Assembly (NCBI RefSeq): GCF_900110135.1
Contig: NZ_FOCO01000008.1
Coordinates: 62,001-126,000 of the forward strand
Length of the DNA: 64,000 nucleotides
Source: Pseudorhodobacter antarcticus
GTDB lineage: Bacteria; Pseudomonadota; Alphaproteobacteria; Rhodobacterales; Rhodobacteraceae
Reading direction: 5' to 3'
Shown here: one piece after another, positions 1 to 8,063 of the stretch
How positions within the stretch are numbered: the first letter of the stretch is position 1
Layout of the letters: each line of letters begins with the position of its first letter
Position numbers and translations under genes: made by a program
The notes under the pieces: model-generated
Database searches by the model: none
What the model was told of the DNA's origin: nothing
Seen by the model: the letters and a program-made list of their open reading frames with translations, nothing else

Positions 1-699
1 GCCCACAACCACCACCACAAAGGTCGCCAGCAAAATCTGCTCACCCATGCCGACCTGCACCGACGATATTGGCCCAATCATATACCCCGCCAGCCCCGCC
101 AACAGCGCGCCAAGCCCAAACACCAGCGTATAAAGCCCGCGAATATCCACCCCCAACGCCCGCACCATATCGCGGTTGGTGGCCCCCGCGCGCACCAACA
201 TCCCCACGCGCGTCCGGTTGATCAGCAGGTACAACCCCACCGCCACCAACAGCCCCACGGCGATAATAAAAAGCCGGTAAATCGGGTACGGCAACCCCGG
301 CAACACCTCCACCGACCCGCTGAAAATCTCGGGCAACGGCGTAAACACAGGCTGCCGCCCGAACACCAAAACAATCCCCTGATTGGCAATCAAAATCAGC
401 GCGAATGTCGCCAGCACTTGGTCCAGATGGTCGCGCGCATACAGGCGGCGTATCACCACCGCCTCTACCACAAACCCTGTCATCCCCGCCGCCAACAACG
501 CCGCAGGCAGGCCCAACCAAAAACTGCCCGTCACCCCCGCCACATAGGTCCCCGCATAAGCGCCCACCATAAACAGCGACCCATGCGCCAGATTGATCAC
601 CCCCATAATTCCGAAAATCAGGGTCAATCCGGCGGCAAGCAGAAACAGCATGACCCCGTATTGCAGGCCATTCAGCAGTTGTTCAACGATCAAGATCAT
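1..699 (-). CDS. Branched-chain amino acid ABC transporter permease (LivH type), 3' end cut by window edge
   Basis: Inner-membrane permease of a LivFGHMJ-type importer. The frame opens with MILIVEQLLNGLQYGVMLFL and shows the family hallmark INLAHGSLFM near residue 35, followed by several hydrophobic membrane segments. It stays open for 233 codons to the window edge; full-length members are about 290-340 residues, so the C-terminal part lies outside. It sits 49 bases behind the substrate-binding protein on the same strand, so the two are one operon. The true substrate cannot be read from the sequence; this family also carries aromatic compounds and other small acids. Confidence 0.9.
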   Translation of the reverse strand, partial: MILIVEQLLNGLQYGVMLFLLAAGLTLIFGIMGVINLAHGSLFMVGAYAGTYVAGVTGSFWLGLPAALLAAGMTGFVVEAVVIRRLYARDHLDQVLATFALILIANQGIVLVFGRQPVFTPLPEIFSGSVEVLPGLPYPIYRLFIIAVGLLVAVGLYLLINRTRVGMLVRAGATNRDMVRALGVDIRGLYTLVFGLGALLAGLAGYMIGPISSVQVGMGEQILLATFVVVVVG

Positions 700-748
700 C
701 CGTCAGCCTTCCCGCGTGCAGGGCCGGGCGCAAACCCGGCCCCCAAAA

Positions 749-1903
749 TCACATATTGCACTGCGCGGAATAACTGTCGCCATGATCGGCCAAAATCACC
801 CGGTCGGTCACGGCTTTTGCACCGCCCGCACCATCATCGACGATGTTCAACACATACCAATCATGGATCGGGTGCTGGTTGTTGCCAAAGGCAAAATCCC
901 CGCGCACGGATTCGAAATCGGCGGCTTTCACCGCCAACCGAAACGCCTCCATATCCTCAAGCCCCCCGGTTTTCGCCAGCGCGCTGCCAATCAGCCGCGC
1001 AGTATCGTACCCCTGCGACGCGTAATAGGTGATGGGCCGTGCATATTTCGCATCCCACGCCGCCACAAATTCCGCGTTGGCCGCGTTGTCAAAATCACGG
1101 TTCCAATGCGCAGTTGCGGTCACGCCAATCGCGGCTTCCTTGACTGCGCCCAGCACCACGGCATCCGACGATGGCTCTGGCAACACCATCGGAATTTGGC
1201 CCAGAAAACCCGCCTGCTGGTACTGCTTCAAAAACGCAATCCCAAGGCCGCCGGGGTGAAATTGAAACACCACCTCAGGGGCCGCCGCACGAATTTGCGC
1301 CATTTCCGATGCGAAATCGGTCTGGTCCAGCTGGGTGAAAATCTCCGTCACCTCGCCGCCAAACATCCGCTTGAACCCTGCAATCGCGTCTTTGCCCGCT
1401 TGGTAATTCGGGGCCAGCGCCACGGCGGTCTTATACCCCAATTCCTTGGCCGCAGCGCCCGCCGCCTCATGCAGCGCATCATTTTGCCAGCTTACAACGA
1501 AATAATTCGGGTGGCACGCCTCGCCGGCGAATGTCGATGGGCCTGCGTTCGGGCTAATGTAAATTCCGCCATTGTCCAAAATGTCGGGCACAACCGCCCC
1601 TGCCACGTTGGAAAATATAATCCCCGTCAGCAGCTTAATCCCGTCATCGCCCATAAATTTTTCGGCAATCTGGCGGCCATTGGCGGGCTTTAACCCGTCA
1701 TCTTCCACCACAAATTCCACTTCAACCCCGCCCAGTTTGCCGCCGCCCATTTCCAGCGCCAACAACATCCCATCGCGCGCATCGGCCCCGAGGTATCCGG
1801 CTGGCCCGGACAGCGTTGTGACCACCCCAATTTTCAAAGGCTCCGCCACCGCGCCACTGGCCATCATCGCCAACAAACCCGCTGCAACTATCCGTTTTGT
1901 CAT
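749..1903 (-). CDS. Branched-chain amino acid-type ABC transporter substrate-binding protein (LivJ family)
   Basis: Periplasmic solute receptor of 384 residues that would deliver its ligand to the LivH-type permease encoded just downstream. A signal peptide (MTKRIVAAGLLAMMASGAVA) is followed by EPLKIGVVTTLSGPAG, the typical first strand of the Peripla_BP_6 fold, and the chain ends QCNM. The start at 1903 is chosen because a GGGGGAG ribosome site lies just upstream and the signal peptide begins there; the open frame runs further up with no signal-like sequence. It is divergent from the PhyH-family gene, with 162 bases between start codons. The ligand is unknown; aromatic acids are an alternative to amino acids. 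Confidence 0.88.
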   Translation of the reverse strand: MTKRIVAAGLLAMMASGAVAEPLKIGVVTTLSGPAGYLGADARDGMLLALEMGGGKLGGVEVEFVVEDDGLKPANGRQIAEKFMGDDGIKLLTGIIFSNVAGAVVPDILDNGGIYISPNAGPSTFAGEACHPNYFVVSWQNDALHEAAGAAAKELGYKTAVALAPNYQAGKDAIAGFKRMFGGEVTEIFTQLDQTDFASEMAQIRAAAPEVVFQFHPGGLGIAFLKQYQQAGFLGQIPMVLPEPSSDAVVLGAVKEAAIGVTATAHWNRDFDNAANAEFVAAWDAKYARPITYYASQGYDTARLIGSALAKTGGLEDMEAFRLAVKAADFESVRGDFAFGNNQHPIHDWYVLNIVDDGAGGAKAVTDRVILADHGDSYSAQCNM

Positions 1904-2065
1904 CCCATTTCTCCCCCTGAAACTATGATGTCGCGTAGCATGGCCGCTGCTGGCCCGCCTGCCAACCCCAAACAGCCACAATCGCGCCCCCCAGCGCCCG
2001 CACAATCAGCGTTTGAACTTCGCCACAACTTGCGCCACGCTGCCACAAAGCTGAAAGGATCCGCC

Positions 2066-2860
2066 ATGCACTCCCTGATCACCCAAGACCACATCGACAC
2101 CTACCAACGCGATGGCGTGGTGATGATAAAGGGGCTGTTCGCCGACCACGTTGAAACCCTGCGCGCAGGCGTTGAACGCAATATGGCCGCCCCCGGCCCC
2201 TATGCCGCCGAAAACCTGAAACCGGGCGAAGGGGGGCGGTTTTTTGATGATTATTGCAACTGGCAGCGCATCCCCGAATTTGAAACCGTCATCCGCAATT
2301 CCCCCGCCGCCGCCGTGGCCGCAGATCTGATGGGGTCCGCCCGCGTACAATTGTTTCACGACCATGTGCTGGTCAAGGAACCCGGCACCTCCAAACCCAC
2401 GCCGTGGCACCAAGACGGGCCATATTATTTCGTCGATGGCATCCAAAACGTCAGCTTTTGGTCGCCGCTGGACCCGGTCACCACCGCATCCTTGCGCTGC
2501 GTTGCAGGCTCGCACGCGTGGGAAAAACCTGTGTTGCCAACGCGCTGGATGTCGCAAACCAATTTCTATCCCAACCCCGATGATTATATGCCCGTGCCAG
2601 ACCCCGACGCCGAAGGGATGGACATTCGCGAATGGCAGATGGAACCGGGCGACGCCGTGGCCTTTAACTATGGGACGTTGCACGGTGCGCGCGGCAATGC
2701 GGCAGGCACCCGCCGCCGTGCGTTTTCGTTGCGGCTTGTCGGCGATGATGCCCGCTATGTGCAGCGCCCCGGCCCCACCTCGCCGCCATTTCCGGGCCAT
2801 GATATGCAACCGGGCCAAACCCTGCGGACCGATTGGTTCCCTGTGATCTACCAACGCTAA
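2066..2860 (+). CDS. Phytanoyl-CoA dioxygenase (PhyH) family non-heme iron oxygenase
   Basis: A 264-residue cytoplasmic enzyme of the Fe(II)/2-oxoglutarate oxygenase superfamily. The iron triad is visible: His115 and Asp117 in PTPWHQDGP and the distal His206 in GTLHGARGN, with arginines at 216-218 placed to bind 2-oxoglutarate. The start at 2066 has an AAAGGA ribosome site; the frame extends upstream only as low-complexity Pro/Ala sequence. It is divergent from the ABC binding-protein gene and may act on the imported solute, which is inference from position only. Bacterial members hydroxylate diverse small molecules (for example ectoine), so the substrate cannot be named. Confidence 0.85.
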   Translation: MHSLITQDHIDTYQRDGVVMIKGLFADHVETLRAGVERNMAAPGPYAAENLKPGEGGRFFDDYCNWQRIPEFETVIRNSPAAAVAADLMGSARVQLFHDHVLVKEPGTSKPTPWHQDGPYYFVDGIQNVSFWSPLDPVTTASLRCVAGSHAWEKPVLPTRWMSQTNFYPNPDDYMPVPDPDAEGMDIREWQMEPGDAVAFNYGTLHGARGNAAGTRRRAFSLRLVGDDARYVQRPGPTSPPFPGHDMQPGQTLRTDWFPVIYQR

Positions 2861-2926
2861 CGCCCCCTCACCTTGACAATCGGCCCCCGCACGGGCACCC
2901 ACCCCAAAAGCCAGCAGGGGGCCGCC

Positions 2927-3301
2927 ATGACCGACGACCACGATCACCGCGACGATGAAACGGACACCCCCATCCCAAAGGTCAAAAAACCCTCGCGCCA
3001 ACAAGTCTATACTTTGGTGATAGAGGTGGGGCGCAATCCCGGCGACGGCCTGCCCGCCAAGGCCACCGGGGCCGCGTTGATGATCTATGCCAGCGGCGTG
3101 GACGAAGGCGAGGCGGTGCGCGAAACCGTGGCCATCCTGAAACAGGCCGACATGGCCCCCCTCGACGTGTCCGGCTATGGCACCCTCCAGGAACGTCTGG
3201 AATCAGGCGACGAAATCGACGCTGAGGAGCGCGCGCTTATGGATCGCGCGCTGGCCGAAAACTCGGTCATCGTCGCCTCCATGACCCCGTTTTTCGACTG
3301 A
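2927..3301 (+). CDS. Small acidic protein of unknown function
   Basis: A 124-residue soluble protein that I cannot place in a named family. The first 25 residues are very rich in Asp and His (MTDDHDHRDDETDTPIP), followed by a compact alpha/beta-looking body (QVYTLVIEVGRNPGDGLPAKATG) and an acidic C-terminus. No signal peptide or membrane segment is seen. The start at 2927 follows a GGGG-rich ribosome site; an in-frame upstream start exists at 2873 but its extension is low complexity. It follows the PhyH gene by 66 bases on the same strand. The His/Asp-rich head could bind metal, but that is only suggestive. Confidence 0.7.
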   Translation: MTDDHDHRDDETDTPIPKVKKPSRQQVYTLVIEVGRNPGDGLPAKATGAALMIYASGVDEGEAVRETVAILKQADMAPLDVSGYGTLQERLESGDEIDAEERALMDRALAENSVIVASMTPFFD

Positions 3302-3420
3302 CAGACCCCGCGCTAAATTGCGCGGCAAACCCTGCAATACGGCTGCGATTTAAGGGCAATCTCAGGTTAAAATTTGGTAAACGTTTTTTGCAAATCTGTG
3401 GAAGATCAAACGATTAGCGG

Positions 3421-3440
3421 GCGCATCGCGCGCGATGCGC
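3421..3440. repeat. 20-bp perfect inverted repeat
   Basis: GCGCATCGCG is followed directly by its exact reverse complement CGCGATGCGC with no spacer. It lies between the small acidic protein gene and the 3' end of the degenerate Hint gene. A weaker hairpin, CCGCGC-TAAATT-GCGCGG, stands at 3308-3325. Neither is followed by a T tract, so a classical terminator is not evident; a protein-binding site or a GC-only terminator is possible. Confidence 0.5.
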
Positions 3441-3457
3441 ACCCCGTATCGCACCCC

Positions 3458-4522
3458 TCACGCAGCCGTGCGCCGCCCCGTCCGGCCCAGCATATCCAAC
3501 AGCGGAATCGTCTCATACCCCATGATCACCTTATGGGGCAGGGTGGCCGCATCCCATCCGGTGGCCTGTCCTGTGCCCTGCCCTGTGGCCTGCCCAAATC
3601 CCCGCAGATGATTGTGGGTCAACAGCCGGCAATCATCCGCCCGGATCAATTGCGGCGGCCCAATATCCAGCGAAATGCAGGCCGTGACCGCGCGCCGCAA
3701 ATCCATCATCGCCGCGCGCCCATCGGTGACGTGCCGCGCCTCGGTCAGCACGGTTTCATCCCAAAACAAATACTCCACCTCATCGCCCGACAGCGCGATC
3801 AACTGGTCTGATGATACCAAAATATCCGTTTCCACCCCAAAATATGGCGCGCGCAGCATGACCGGGCTGAACGACCCGCGGCTGGGCAAATCCATACGCC
3901 GCAACGACCGCAGGCAGGCATAATCGCCGCTTTCCGTCAGCAGCAAATCACCGGGCCGCAGGTTGCCCGCCGCACAGGGGCCGCCCGCCGTTTCAATCGG
4001 GGTGGTCAGGCCAATCCATGGCGCGCGTTCCGGCAAGGTGCTACCTTCGGTCACGCCAAACCACAGCACCGATTTGTGGCGCCGCGCGCGGTCCGACCCG
4101 GCGCAAATTTGCAGGATATCATCCATCATCAACGGCATCGGATTGCGGCCGCGCGTGCTGCGCCCCTCACCTTGTCCGGGCAAATCCAGCGCCAGCGTCC
4201 AGCTTTTGTTCGGGGCATCCCAGCTAAAAGAAATCCGCGCCACCCCCACGCTGGGCAAACCCAACGGGCCGGGCAGGCTGTGGCGCAGCAACCGCTCGGC
4301 TTGGCGGTGCAACACCACAACCCCCGCCGCCTCATCGACAAAAATCGACAAGGTTCGGGGCCAGGCGTCATCGCTTTTGAAATCCAGCAAAATGGTGGAC
4401 CCTTGCAGCGGCAGTTCAAATTCCAAGACCAAACTTGCCTTGGACAGCAAGCTAAGGCCCGCCGCCCCATCCAGCGGGGTCGCGCGATCGGACAAAGCCA
4501 CCCATTGGGTCATCCCGGCCAT
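3458..4522 (-). CDS. Hint-domain-like protein lacking Hint catalytic residues
   Basis: A 354-residue protein starting 2 bases after its partner's stop codon. Residues 25-115 look like an all-beta domain (jelly-roll or LamG-like). Residues about 168-305 follow the course of a Hint domain: TPIETAGGPCAAGNLRPGDLLL matches the block TAILTPDGEVAVESLLPGDL of the neighbour, and APYFGVETDILVSSDQLI matches AGTFGPHADLMVSPLHRI. The nucleophilic Cys expected just before TPI is absent (PWIGLT) and the His of SPLHRI is Gln240. Self-splicing or cleavage is therefore not expected. A short repeat, QATGQGTGQATG, stands near 310-322. No signal peptide. The role may be structural or as partner of the upstream protein. 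Confidence 0.75.
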   Translation of the reverse strand: MAGMTQWVALSDRATPLDGAAGLSLLSKASLVLEFELPLQGSTILLDFKSDDAWPRTLSIFVDEAAGVVVLHRQAERLLRHSLPGPLGLPSVGVARISFSWDAPNKSWTLALDLPGQGEGRSTRGRNPMPLMMDDILQICAGSDRARRHKSVLWFGVTEGSTLPERAPWIGLTTPIETAGGPCAAGNLRPGDLLLTESGDYACLRSLRRMDLPSRGSFSPVMLRAPYFGVETDILVSSDQLIALSGDEVEYLFWDETVLTEARHVTDGRAAMMDLRRAVTACISLDIGPPQLIRADDCRLLTHNHLRGFGQATGQGTGQATGWDAATLPHKVIMGYETIPLLDMLGRTGRRTAA

Positions 4523-4524
4523 CC

Positions 4525-6099
4525 CTATGCCGCGCGGCTGTCTGGGAACAGCAAATGCGCCTCAAACGGGCGCAGGGTGCGGCGGGCGGCGGGGCTGTAT
4601 CCATTGCCCGTTTCGGGGTCGATTTCTGGGAACAAGGCGCAAATCTCGGCCATGATATCGGCCTCAAAACTCTTGGTGGTTTGCGGGCCGGGCAAAAAGC
4701 TTTCGGTGGCCAGCCCTTCTGAGAAAATCACTTGATGGCGGTCAAACAGCAAGTGAACATATTCAACCTCCCCCCCCTCCATATAGCGGACGGAGCTGCC
4801 ATTGACCAAATCTTTGGCGGCCACCAACACGTCGGTTTCGCCGAACAGCAGTTCTGCCAAACTGTCGCGGATCAGGATGCGGTGCAGGGGTGACACCATC
4901 AAATCCGCATGCGGGCCAAAGGTGCCTGCCCGAATATGGACCGGGGCAAAGCTGCCCGTGGCCGCCACCACACGCCGCCCAATCCAACGCAACGGCTGCG
5001 CGCCATCATCATGGGTCATCACCAAATCGCCGGGCAGCAAGCTTTCCACCGCCACCTCCCCATCCGGGGTCAAAATCGCGGTGCCCGCCACAAAACAGGG
5101 GATAGAGTTGACTGTGACAAAACCGACATCCGTGTTCCCCAACCCGTCAGAAATCGTATAGGTGAAGGTCTTGGATTCGATCTGCCCGTCGCCGATGACG
5201 GTAAAGGTTCCATCCGCGTTCAACTGCACGGTTTGCCCCGATGGCAGCGTGACGGTGGACCCCACCGTGACCGCCACCCCATTGATATGGGTGATCACCA
5301 GCGTGCCGCCCGGCAGCATCAGATCATTGTCCAGCACGTTGACGGTTTTGGACCCGTAAGGGTTGATGTTTACGTTGTCATCGGTGGCAATCAACACCGT
5401 TTGGACAGAGTTGGCAGCGATCAACAGGTTGCTGTCATAATTCGCATCAGCAGCGTCGGCAATGCCGATACGGATGGAATTTGTCACGCCTGCGTTGACC
5501 GGCATGGTCAGCGACAGCGTGATGGTGAACCCATCCATTTCGGTGTTGAACGCATCATTTGTGTTGCTGACGAACAGGTTTTGCTGGGTGTTGCCGTTGA
5601 TATTGTTGACCGACGTGGCCCCATTGCCAACCGTGATGGGCACATGTGTGCCGTTCACCCAAACGCCGACTACATCATTGAACTGGCTGTTGATAAATTC
5701 GGGGTATTCTTCAGAGGAGAATACAAAGCTCATCGTCATGGTGTTGCCGGTGGGCGTAAAATCCACGTCCATCCACACCGCATCATAGGTGTTGGTGCCG
5801 GCGATGGTGTTGAAATCTGATCGGTTGTCGAACCCCGAGGTGTTGGTCGATGTTCCTGTGGATCGGTTTGGGTCGCCACTGCTTTGGGTAAAGTCGCGGA
5901 CGTTGCCGGTCGACATGATCACCCCTGTTTGCGACGGCGTCACACCTGCCGACAGCCCACCGTTGGTGTAAATCGCCGAGGAATTGGCCGGCCCGGAATA
6001 GCTGGCACTGTTCACAGTGACGCCCGGCCCGAAAATAGTATTCGCCATCGCCAAAGCCGAAGCGTTGGTTTGATAGCCGAGTTCTGCACCTGTCGCCAC
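4525..6099 (-). CDS. Secreted choice-of-anchor L / cadherin-like / Hint-domain protein
   Basis: A 524-residue, probably exported protein. With the start at 6099, residues about 10-235 form a choice-of-anchor-L domain (ANTIFGPGVTVNSASYSG; MSFVFSSEEYPEF), 240-332 a cadherin/VCBS-like domain (VNVLDNDLMLPGG; TFTYTISDG), and about 333-480 a Hint domain opening PCFVAGTAILTPDGEVAVE with the nucleophile Cys335 and a later SPLHRI with His406. Hint domains perform protein autoprocessing. No N-terminal signal is seen; type I secretion is usual for such proteins (inference). The GTG at 6099 has a GGGGA ribosome site; the frame extends to a TTG at 6132 without one. It forms a two-gene operon with the degenerate Hint gene. 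Confidence 0.85.
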   Translation of the reverse strand: MATGAELGYQTNASALAMANTIFGPGVTVNSASYSGPANSSAIYTNGGLSAGVTPSQTGVIMSTGNVRDFTQSSGDPNRSTGTSTNTSGFDNRSDFNTIAGTNTYDAVWMDVDFTPTGNTMTMSFVFSSEEYPEFINSQFNDVVGVWVNGTHVPITVGNGATSVNNINGNTQQNLFVSNTNDAFNTEMDGFTITLSLTMPVNAGVTNSIRIGIADAADANYDSNLLIAANSVQTVLIATDDNVNINPYGSKTVNVLDNDLMLPGGTLVITHINGVAVTVGSTVTLPSGQTVQLNADGTFTVIGDGQIESKTFTYTISDGLGNTDVGFVTVNSIPCFVAGTAILTPDGEVAVESLLPGDLVMTHDDGAQPLRWIGRRVVAATGSFAPVHIRAGTFGPHADLMVSPLHRILIRDSLAELLFGETDVLVAAKDLVNGSSVRYMEGGEVEYVHLLFDRHQVIFSEGLATESFLPGPQTTKSFEADIMAEICALFPEIDPETGNGYSPAARRTLRPFEAHLLFPDSRAA

Positions 6100-6446
6100 T
6101 GCTGTCCCCAATTTTATGAGAGGACAGGCCAAACGCCTTCACTGCCGGTTATCCCGGCTTAAGTCACTTGCTAACCTACTCGTTCGGGCACGTTGGCCCA
6201 GCGTTCGCCCTGCCTCAGGACTTATTATTAAGGTTTATTAACCTTTCGTGCAGGGCTTTGTCACGGTTTTATAATTTTGTTTGCCTTTCGTTAACGGTTG
6301 ACGCTGCATAATCGTGACACCTTTGCAACAATGGGTTTGCCTTTTGGGCCTTGGGGTTCATCTTAACACTGGTTGCGCGTTGGGGGATGTGCGGGTAACG
6401 GTTGCGTGATGATATCCCCGCGCCGCATCCAAACCGGACCATATTC
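6100..6446. other. Divergent intergenic region upstream of the Hint operon and dapE
   Basis: 347 bases with no convincing gene. The middle is AT-rich and must hold the promoters for both directions. An inverted repeat AAGGTT-TATT-AACCTT lies at 6230-6245, and TTAA-N6-TTAAC overlaps it, close to but one base short of the alphaproteobacterial CtrA pattern TTAA-N7-TTAAC. The small palindrome CGTTAACG follows near 6290. These are candidate regulatory sites only. Confidence 0.4.
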
Positions 6447-7604
6447 ATGACCCAAATCCATCCCCCCGTAGACCCCGTAGCACTGACCGCCGCATTGATC
6501 CGTTGCCCGTCGGTCACCCCGGCCGAGGGCGGCGCGCTGGTCTTGCTGGAGGCGCTGCTGACAGAGGCGGGTTTTGCCTGCACGCGGATTGATCGGGGCG
6601 GGATTTGCAACCTGTTTGCGCGCTGGGGGCGGGCCGGGGCGAACCGGACCTTTGGGTTCAATGGGCACACCGATGTGGTGCCTTTGGGTGATGTGGCGGC
6701 GTGGACGCAAGACCCGTTTGGCGCGGCGGTGGTGGACGGGTTCATGTACGGGCGCGGCGCCACGGATATGAAATCGGGCGTTGCCGCCTTTGCCGCCGCT
6801 GCCATTGATTTCGTGCGCAACACCCCGCCCGATGGTGCTGTGGTGCTGGCGATCACGGGCGATGAGGAGGACGTGGCGCTGGATGGCACCGTTGCCCTGC
6901 TGGATTGGATGGACGCCAATAATGAAGCGATGAGCGTGTGTTTGGTGGGCGAACCCACTTGCCCGAATGTGATGGGTGAAATGATGAAGGTGGGGCGGCG
7001 CGGGTCGCTGACCGCGCATTTTGTGGCCCGCGGCGTGCAGGGCCATTCCGCCTATCCACACCGCGCCAACAATCCGCTGACCGCGATGGTCGCGCTGATA
7101 GACCGTTTGGCCCGGTATGAATTGGACACAGGCACCGACCATTTCGACGCCTCCACCCTTGCGATCACCACGATTGATACGGGCAACACGGCCACCAACG
7201 TCATCCCCGCGCAATGCCGCGCCACGGTGAACATTCGGTTCAATGATGCCCATTCGGGGGCCAGCATTTCGGATTGGCTGCGCGCGCAGGCGGGCAAAAC
7301 CAGCGCTGCAACCGATGTGGCATTTGATGTGACCATCAAAGTTTCTGGCGAGAGTTTCGTGACCCCGCCCGGCGCGCTGTCGGATTTGGTGGCGGCGGCG
7401 GTGCAGGCCGAAACAGGCATCACCCCCACGCTGTCGACCACAGGCGGCACATCCGATGCGCGCTTTGTCAAAGATCACTGCCCGGTGGTGGAATTTGGTC
7501 TGGTTGGCAAAACCATGCACCAAGTTGACGAACGGGTGGAGGTGGCGCAGATCCACCAGCTTAAATCCATCTACACTCGTATTTTGACGGATTATTTTGC
7601 ATGA
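6447..7604 (+). CDS. dapE: Succinyl-diaminopimelate desuccinylase
   Basis: Zinc-dependent amidohydrolase of the M20 family, 385 residues, releasing LL-2,6-diaminopimelate from its N-succinyl form in lysine and peptidoglycan precursor synthesis; cytoplasmic. Metal and catalytic residues are visible: GHTDVVP with His74 and Asp76, [10 protein letters not shown] with the bridging Asp107, and [11 protein letters not shown] with Glu140/Glu141. The C-terminal KTMHQVDE carries the last zinc His. Length matches the family (about 375-385). The start at 6447 fits the family N-terminus ([18 protein letters not shown]); an upstream in-frame start at 6402 is less likely. The next gene overlaps its stop (ATGA). 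Confidence 0.96.
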   Translation: MTQIHPPVDPVALTAALIRCPSVTPAEGGALVLLEALLTEAGFACTRIDRGGICNLFARWGRAGANRTFGFNGHTDVVPLGDVAAWTQDPFGAAVVDGFMYGRGATDMKSGVAAFAAAAIDFVRNTPPDGAVVLAITGDEEDVALDGTVALLDWMDANNEAMSVCLVGEPTCPNVMGEMMKVGRRGSLTAHFVARGVQGHSAYPHRANNPLTAMVALIDRLARYELDTGTDHFDASTLAITTIDTGNTATNVIPAQCRATVNIRFNDAHSGASISDWLRAQAGKTSAATDVAFDVTIKVSGESFVTPPGALSDLVAAAVQAETGITPTLSTTGGTSDARFVKDHCPVVEFGLVGKTMHQVDERVEVAQIHQLKSIYTRILTDYFA

Positions 7605-8023
7605 CCCCACAGATCTCCGTGACACGCGATATTGACACATGTCTGGCCCTGCGCCGCGTGGTGTTTATCGACGAACAAGGCGTGTCCGAAATTGACGAAC
7701 GCGATGATTTGGATGACAGCGCGGTGCATTTGCTGGCCATCGTGGGCGGTGTGCCCGTGGGGTCTGCGCGCCTGTTGTTGTTGGGCGATATGGGCAAGGT
7801 GGGGCGCGTGTGCGTGCTGCGCAGCCAGCGGGGCACGGGCCTTGGGGCCGCGCTTATCCGGGCTGCGGTCGATCAGTTTCGCGCGATGCCGGGCATCACA
7901 ACTGTCAAGTTAAGCGCGCAAAGCCATGCGACCGGGTTTTATGAAAAGCTGGGATTCACCGAGTTTGGTGGCGAATATGAGGATGCAGGCATCCCCCACC
8001 GCGACATGACCTTTCCCCTCTGA
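7601..8023 (+). CDS. GNAT family N-acetyltransferase
   Basis: A 140-residue acetyl-CoA-dependent acetyltransferase of unknown substrate. The acetyl-CoA loop is seen as [14 protein letters not shown], preceded by the strand GKVGRVCVL and followed by [17 protein letters not shown], a typical GNAT C-terminus; the whole resembles the ElaA-like subgroup. Its ATG overlaps the dapE stop by 4 bases, so it is translationally coupled to dapE. A link to lysine or peptidoglycan metabolism cannot be inferred from position alone. Confidence 0.88.
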   Translation: MTPQISVTRDIDTCLALRRVVFIDEQGVSEIDERDDLDDSAVHLLAIVGGVPVGSARLLLLGDMGKVGRVCVLRSQRGTGLGAALIRAAVDQFRAMPGITTVKLSAQSHATGFYEKLGFTEFGGEYEDAGIPHRDMTFPL

Positions 8024-8063
8024 CATCTTTCCCCCGCAAGCGCCGCGTGTTAGGGCTGCGCTT

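Noticed and set aside
593-1693. Long plus-strand open frame of 366 codons
   Set aside because: It lies opposite the clear LivH/LivJ-type genes and is rich in His, Arg and Pro with no domain; typical antisense frame in GC-rich DNA.
6228-6242. CtrA-binding site before the Hint operon
   Set aside because: TTAA boxes are separated by 6 rather than 7 bases, so it is kept only as a note in the intergenic entry.
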